Of a DNA stretch of 6,634 bases, positions 5,709-6,634 are shown in pieces. This DNA is from Clostridia bacterium (GTDB lineage Bacteria; Bacillota; Clostridia; Oscillospirales; Acutalibacteraceae). Numbering within the stretch: position 1 is the first letter of the stretch; each line of letters starts with the position of its first letter. The notes under the pieces were generated by a model. The model did not search any database. It worked only from the letters and a program-made list of their open reading frames with translations, and was not told the origin of the DNA. The position numbers and the translations under genes are program-made. Where the stretch lies: positions 1-6,634 of the forward strand of contig CAAFXD010000270.1 of assembly GCA_900766945.1 (NCBI GenBank), given 5' to 3'.

Positions 5709-6634
5709 CAGTTTGTGCCTCCCAAAATTTCGGCAAGTTGCGCCTCGTCGATACCGAGCGACTCAAAGCCCGACATCGCGTCTTTTATCACAATCGACTG
5801 AAAGGTGTCGGTGAAATCGTCCAACGAAATTTCCGTCAAGGTGCCGTCTTTCATATTTTTGAGTTGCGCTTTGCCCGTTTCCAGTTCATTGTCGCCCAAG
5901 ACCACGGTATACAAAGCGCCCAATTTGTCGGCGTATTTCATTTGCGCCTTTAAGCCGCGCCCAACGGTGTCAAACTGCGCCGCGAGCCCTTCGTTGCGCA
6001 AATCGAGCGCCAGCCGCGCCGCTTCGAGATTGGCTTTGTCGCCCATACTCGCAAAATAAATATCACAGCCCTTGCGGTCGGGGAACGGAGTGTTTTGCGC
6101 GTCCATTAACAAAAGGAGCCGTTCCAAGCCCATTCCGAAGCCGCAGGCGGGCATCGGCTTGCCGCCGAGTTCTTCCAACAGCCCGTCATATCGTCCGCCG
6201 CCGCAGACCGTGCCCTGCGCGCCGATTTCGTTCGAGACAAATTCAAACACCGTGCGGGTGTAATAGTCGAGCCCGCGCACGATTTCAGGGTTGACGGTGA
6301 AGTCAATTTGCATCGCGTTTAAATACTGCTGTACCGCGTCAAAGTGGGCGCGGCAGTCGTCGCAAAGGTAGTCTAAAATCTTGGGTGCGCCTGCCGCAAT
6401 TTTCGAGCAAACGGGACTTTTGCAGTCCAAAATGCGCATCGGATTGCGGTCGAGCCGCCCTTTACAGGTTTCGCAAAGTTCGGACTTATAATTTTCAAAA
6501 TACGCTTTTAACGCCTTTTGGTATGCCGCGCGGCAAGCAGGACAGCCGATGGAATTGATTTCGAGTGTTAAATTTTTGACGCCGAGGTAATTGAACACCT
6601 CGTTCGCAAGGGCGATAATCTCCGCGTCCTGCGC
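5708..6634 (-). CDS. hisS: Histidyl-tRNA synthetase (HisRS), 5' end missing
   Basis: Class IIa synthetase that charges tRNA-His in the cytosol. The window holds the last 308 codons; the frame is open to the right edge, so roughly 110-120 N-terminal residues, with motifs 1 and 2, lie outside. A GTG at 6598 is internal, because the upstream codons read AQDAEIIALANE as expected for HisRS. Positions here count from the window edge. Visible landmarks are NSIGCPACR (near 27-35), the HisA motif VRGLDYYTRTVFEF (119-132), GGGRYDGL (145-152), motif 3 GFGMGLERL (165-173), and the C-terminal anticodon-binding domain from about 190. Between 31 and 94 are four Cys pairs: CPAC, CETC, CKSPVC and CDDC. The C-terminus continues some 30 residues past the usual end, with an acidic tail ending LAEILGGTN. 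Its stop TGA overlaps the aspS ATG. Identification is secure. Confidence 0.97.
   Translation of the reverse strand, partial: AQDAEIIALANEVFNYLGVKNLTLEINSIGCPACRAAYQKALKAYFENYKSELCETCKGRLDRNPMRILDCKSPVCSKIAAGAPKILDYLCDDCRAHFDAVQQYLNAMQIDFTVNPEIVRGLDYYTRTVFEFVSNEIGAQGTVCGGGRYDGLLEELGGKPMPACGFGMGLERLLLLMDAQNTPFPDRKGCDIYFASMGDKANLEAARLALDLRNEGLAAQFDTVGRGLKAQMKYADKLGALYTVVLGDNELETGKAQLKNMKDGTLTEISLDDFTDTFQSIVIKDAMSGFESLGIDEAQLAEILGGTN

Noticed and set aside
5317..5814. 165-codon open frame on the plus strand
   Set aside because: It is antisense to the aspS 5' end and the hisS 3' end, with low-complexity Ser/Arg-rich sequence, so it is a shadow frame.
6596..6598. GTG as the start codon of hisS
   Set aside because: The frame continues upstream to the window edge with HisRS-like residues (AQDAEIIALANE), no ribosome binding site precedes the GTG, and motifs 1 and 2 would be missing.

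Overview
The window is ordinary chromosomal housekeeping sequence in which every convincing gene lies on the minus strand. It most resembles a Firmicutes genome, probably class Clostridia and perhaps the Oscillospirales. This placement is inference from three things: the YmfF/YmfH-type pair of M16 proteins characteristic of Firmicutes, strong AGGAGG-type ribosome binding sites with very tight gene spacing, and a hisS-aspS tandem in a genome of moderate GC content. No mobile element, CRISPR array, tRNA or rRNA was seen.

In transcription order (right to left) there are two units. The first is hisS (histidyl-tRNA synthetase, 5' end cut off by the right edge) followed by aspS (aspartyl-tRNA synthetase). 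They are joined by a one-base stop/start overlap (TGATG). The unit ends in a strong intrinsic terminator with a perfect 17-bp stem and a T-run at 3861-3902. A non-coding gap of about 290 bases follows (3626-3917). It holds the terminator, a GC-rich hairpin that looks like an interspersed repeat, and an AT-rich stretch with a weak candidate promoter and a 16-bp inverted repeat just before the next gene.

The second unit is yfmF (M16-like, zinc site lost), yfmH (M16 protease with an intact HxxEH site), lgt (prolipoprotein diacylglyceryl transferase) and the first nine codons of what is very probably folD, running off the left edge. Spacings are 3 nt, 4 nt and a 17-nt overlap, each next gene having its Shine-Dalgarno sequence inside the end of the previous one, so this is almost certainly one operon.

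Functionally, the first unit charges tRNA-His and tRNA-Asp. The second combines a presumed heterodimeric protease (linked in Bacillus subtilis to EF-P modification), the membrane enzyme that starts lipoprotein maturation, and one-carbon folate metabolism. I found no convincing undescribed system. The points most worth a second look are the asymmetric M16 pair, the four Cys pairs in HisRS, the charged Lgt tail, the discriminating-type signature in AspRS, and the structured intergenic gap.
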